A DNA stretch of 8,642 nt from Bacillota bacterium (lineage in GTDB: Bacteria > Bacillota > Clostridia > Christensenellales > CAG-138): positions 1-8,642 of the forward strand of contig JAEWWD010000128.1 of assembly GCA_023396535.1 (NCBI GenBank), given 5' to 3'. Positions 6,686 through 8,642 of this stretch are shown here, piece after piece. Under the pieces are notes generated by a model. That model ran no database searches. It was not told the origin of the DNA and worked only from the letters and a program-made list of their open reading frames with translations. Numbering within the stretch: the stretch's first letter is position 1; each line of letters begins with the position of its first letter. A program made the position numbers and the translations under genes.

Positions 6686-7888
6686 TTATTTCTTCATGTA
6701 CAGCGGCAGCGCGGCGTAGAACTTGGACGCGCTGATAAGTTCATCCACCGCGATCTGATCCTCGGTGGAGTGGCAGAGCACCTCGATGCCGGGGCCGTAG
6801 CCGATCGCCGGTATGCCCATGCGCCCGCAAAGGTGGGTGGCGTTGGTGCAGAAATCCCATTTGGTGATTTCCGGCTCTTTCCCGAACACGCTGCGGAAGG
6901 CTTCCGCGCCGGCCTGAATCAGCGGGTGCTTCTCTTCCACTACCCAGGAGGGGAAATAATCCACACAGGTGATGTCGTAGCCGGTATAGGTGGTGACCTT
7001 TTCGGTATCGATCTCCGCCTTTACGCCGGGGATATTCGCGAAATACGGCCTGACTTCGTTGAGCAGGTCCTCGATTGTCTCGCCGCAGGAGATGCGGCGG
7101 TCGCAGGTGATGACGACTTCGCCGGGTATTGTGTTAAGCGACGGGGTCTTGCAGTCCACCTTCGTGACTTCGATGGTGCCTTTGCCCAGGAAGGAGTCTT
7201 CGGGCAGGTCCTTGTATTTGTCGATGCCGTCGATGATGGGCAGCGCCTTGATGAGCGCGTTATCGCCGTGGTGCGCCGCGGAGGCGTGCGCGCACTTGCC
7301 CGGTACGGTGATGCGGATAAGCGCCCTGCCCTTGTGACCGCGCATGATGCAGCCGTCGCTCGCTTCGGCAACGAGTATGTAATCCGGCTTGATGTCCGGG
7401 CTCTCCTTCATCATGGCCTCCACGCAGGAGCCTTCGACGTCCTCTTCGGAGATGGAACCGGAAATCCACAGGGTGAAGTCATTGTCCAGCCCCAGCGCCT
7501 TGAGCGCCTTGCCCGCGTATGTCGCCGCGATGAGCGCGCCTTTATCGTCCACCGCGCCGCGCCCATAAATCACGCCCTCGTGCAGGGTGCCGGAAAGCGG
7601 CGGGAATTTCCAGTCCTTTTCATCGCCGAGTTCCACGGTATCCACATGCGCGTCGTAGAGGAACGTGGTTTTGCCATTACCTACGCGGCCCAGCACATTG
7701 CCCACCGGGTCCACGCGGACTTCGTCATACCCGAACTCGCGCATTTTGCCCGCGAGGAATTGCACGGCGTTGCCCTCGTTGTAGGTGATGCTTTCCACGG
7801 AAATGAATTCGCTGAGGGTTTTTGTCATCTCGTCGCGCTGCGAGTCGATATACGTTTTGATTTTTTCGATTGCCTGTGCGTGATTCAT
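6686..7888 (-). CDS. ygeY: YgeY-family M20 metallohydrolase
   Basis: A complete 400-residue M20 enzyme. Its metal and catalytic residues are all visible: H81 and D83 (DAHVDTV), D114 (GRGAVDDK), E148-E149 (SEED), E175 (VAEAS) and H373 (LCHSTED). The dimerisation domain runs from about 184 to 290, with HKGRALI, CAHASA and CDRRISCGET. The C-terminal WDFCTNATHLCGR and IPAIGYGPG resemble the E. coli YgeY sequence as I remember it. YgeY members act on amide or ureido bonds of small amino compounds and have been implicated in anaerobic purine/urate use; the exact reaction here is not shown. The ATG at 7888 follows AAGGAGAG by 8 bases. It is the first gene of a two-gene unit with hyuA, transcribed from the divergent control region shared with the carbamoyltransferase. 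Confidence 0.9.
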   Translation of the reverse strand: MNHAQAIEKIKTYIDSQRDEMTKTLSEFISVESITYNEGNAVQFLAGKMREFGYDEVRVDPVGNVLGRVGNGKTTFLYDAHVDTVELGDEKDWKFPPLSGTLHEGVIYGRGAVDDKGALIAATYAGKALKALGLDNDFTLWISGSISEEDVEGSCVEAMMKESPDIKPDYILVAEASDGCIMRGHKGRALIRITVPGKCAHASAAHHGDNALIKALPIIDGIDKYKDLPEDSFLGKGTIEVTKVDCKTPSLNTIPGEVVITCDRRISCGETIEDLLNEVRPYFANIPGVKAEIDTEKVTTYTGYDITCVDYFPSWVVEEKHPLIQAGAEAFRSVFGKEPEITKWDFCTNATHLCGRMGIPAIGYGPGIEVLCHSTEDQIAVDELISASKFYAALPLYMKK

Positions 7889-7923
7889 GCTTTAATCTCT
7901 CCTTATCGTTGGGTTCAATTTAG

Positions 7924-7962
7924 ATTATATTGGTTATATAACAAAATACAAGGGCAAGTCAA
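7924..7962 (-). promoter_or_regulatory. Promoter of ygeY-hyuA with overlapping palindrome
   Basis: On the minus strand TTGACT (7957-7962) and TATATA (7935-7940) are 16 bases apart. A second pair, TTGTAT (7946-7951) and TATAAT (7924-7929), also 16 apart, overlaps it. The perfect 10-base palindrome GTTATATAAC (7933-7942) covers the first -10 box and extends imperfectly outward, so it could be an operator. The leader would be about 40 bases or less. Confidence 0.6.
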
Positions 7963-8088
7963 ACCGCATTTTTGGCGCGCTGCGTTCAGGCGCGGGCATT
8001 TGCGGGAACTGAAGAAAGTTCTTCTTGGCCCGGCTGATGGTGCGTAATACTTTGCCCAGGTTTTGGGTTGCCATAAATATGTTCTATG
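7963..8088. other. Centre of the divergent control region
   Basis: No gene is seen here. A small inverted repeat GAAGAA-AG-TTCTTC lies at 8011-8024, and an overlapping alternative (GAACT/AGTTC) at 8006-8021. A weak CCCA/TGGG pair lies at 8055-8067. These could be binding sites for a regulator acting on both flanking promoters; nothing diagnostic is present. Confidence 0.35.
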
Positions 8089-8117
8089 TTGTACAATTTG
8101 TTTTGACGCATTATAAT
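8089..8117 (+). promoter_or_regulatory. ygeW: Promoter of the carbamoyltransferase gene
   Basis: A consensus -10 TATAAT (8112-8117) lies 17 bases after TTGTAC (8089-8094), a weak -35 that matches in its first three bases. The -35 forms part of the 8-base palindrome TTGTACAA (8089-8096), a possible operator. Initiation is expected near 8124, giving a leader of about 53 bases. Confidence 0.65.
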
Positions 8118-8127
8118 ACTCTAAAGT

Positions 8128-8142
8128 GGGCGAATACCGCCC
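8128..8142 (+). promoter_or_regulatory. Short hairpin at the 5' end of the carbamoyltransferase message
   Basis: GGGCG and CGCCC form a perfect 5-bp stem around a 5-base AATAC loop, starting about four bases after the expected transcription start. It leaves the ribosome site free, so it may stabilise the 5' end or serve as a DNA operator just past the start point. Confidence 0.4.
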
Positions 8143-8176
8143 GGCTATACTATCAATTTGCAAAGGAGCAAACGCG

Positions 8177-8642
8177 ATGCAGACCGGAATGAAGGGCAAA
8201 CACTTCCTGCGTGAACAGGATTGGACCAACGAAGAACTGGAAATGTTGTTCGAGGTAACAAAAGAGCTGAAAATGCGCTATGCGCTGGATCTCCCGACCG
8301 ATTGGCTGAAGAATAAATCCATCTTCCTGCTGTTCTTCGAAGAGTCCACCCGTACCCGCAACGCTTTTGAGTGCGGCATCACCCAGTTGGGCGGCCACGC
8401 CAACTACCTTACGCCGAAGGCGACTCAGATCGACCACGGCGAGACCCCGCAGGATACCATCGAAGTGCTTTCCCGCATGGGCCACGGCATCGGCGTGCGC
8501 AACACGCTGGTAAACGGCCACAAGTGGATGGCGGAACTGGCCAAGTACTCCAAGATTCCGGTCTACAACATGCAGTGCGATATCTGGCATCCCACCCAGG
8601 CGCTGGCCGATATTTACACCATCAAGGAAAAATTCAACAACG
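8177..8642 (+). CDS. ygeW: YgeW-type carbamoyltransferase (3' end cut by window edge)
   Basis: The first 155 residues of an aspartate/ornithine carbamoyltransferase-family enzyme are visible. They carry the carbamoyl-phosphate loop STRTR at 57-61 and HPTQ at 138-141. HGET at 87-90 followed by DT, GIGVRN near 104 and QCDIWHPTQ match the YgeW pattern better than ordinary OTC, which usually reads HPCQ. Family members transfer the carbamoyl group between carbamoyl phosphate and an amine. In a catabolic cluster the reverse direction is likely, releasing carbamoyl phosphate for carbamate kinase; no such kinase is visible here. The second-substrate loop, the diagnostic part, lies beyond the edge, so ornithine or another amine acceptor cannot be excluded. 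The ATG at 8177 has AAAGGAG 8 bases upstream. It is transcribed divergently from ygeY, whereas in E. coli ygeW and ygeY share a direction. Confidence 0.85.
   Translation, partial: MQTGMKGKHFLREQDWTNEELEMLFEVTKELKMRYALDLPTDWLKNKSIFLLFFEESTRTRNAFECGITQLGGHANYLTPKATQIDHGETPQDTIEVLSRMGHGIGVRNTLVNGHKWMAELAKYSKIPVYNMQCDIWHPTQALADIYTIKEKFNN

Noticed and set aside
5779..6735. 318-codon open frame on the plus strand
   Set aside because: Antisense shadow of hyuA, without a plausible family signature.
6770..8047. 425-codon open frame on the plus strand
   Set aside because: Antisense to ygeY and running into the divergent promoter region; no ribosome site or motif support.
7915..8229. 104-codon minus-strand frame across the divergent region
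   Set aside because: It overlaps both promoters and the ygeW start, and its translation shows no recognisable features.
8153..8590. 145-codon open frame on the minus strand
   Set aside because: Antisense to the carbamoyltransferase gene.
1..8642. tRNA, rRNA, CRISPR array or insertion sequence
   Set aside because: No cloverleaf, rRNA-like stretch, regularly spaced repeats or transposase-like protein was seen.

Overview
The window is a compact, GC-rich, bacterial catabolic gene cluster of about 8.6 kb. Five genes lie on the minus strand, with a sixth starting divergently at the right edge. Ribosome binding sites are strong (AAGGAGG-type), intergenic regions are AT-rich, promoters are SigA-like, and an oxidoreductase carries several [4Fe-4S] cysteine motifs. 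This fits an anaerobic, fermentative Firmicute (Clostridia-like); that placement is an inference from composition and gene content, not from a marker gene.

Layout from right to left, in the direction of minus-strand transcription. At 8177 a YgeW-type carbamoyltransferase starts on the plus strand and runs off the window. A 288-base divergent promoter region (7889-8176) separates it from ygeY (M20 metallohydrolase, 7888-6686) and hyuA (dihydropyrimidinase/hydantoinase, 6663-5311). These two form a tight pair ended by an intrinsic terminator just after hyuA. A 303-base gap (5008-5310) then holds that terminator, a near-consensus promoter and a long structured leader. The leader contains a second terminator-like hairpin ahead of an SsnA-like amidohydrolase (5007-3694). 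A 190-base region with tandem inverted repeats (3504-3693) precedes a large flavo-iron-sulfur oxidoreductase (3503-960). Its N-terminal half is a PreA-like FMN barrel and its C-terminal half is PreT-like plus a ferredoxin. After a strong hairpin (910-939) comes a second M20 gene (853-1), cut by the left edge.

The gene set corresponds to ygeW, ygeY, hyuA, ssnA and a YgfK-like protein of the E. coli yge/yqe/ygf cluster. From memory of the literature, related clusters in gut anaerobes have been linked to anaerobic uric acid/purine breakdown. A plausible division of labour is as follows: the oxidoreductase handles electrons on a heterocyclic substrate; SsnA and HyuA hydrolyse amidine/ring amide bonds; the two M20 enzymes cleave ureido or acyl-amino intermediates; and the carbamoyltransferase recovers a carbamoyl group as carbamoyl phosphate for ATP formation. 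The exact substrate is not proven by sequence.

The most interesting points are the order-permuted dihydropyrimidine-dehydrogenase-like protein whose barrel lacks the usual catalytic cysteine loop, the probable attenuator or riboswitch-like leader of the ssnA-like gene, the tandem operator-like repeats before the oxidoreductase, and the missing conserved histidine in the SsnA-like enzyme.
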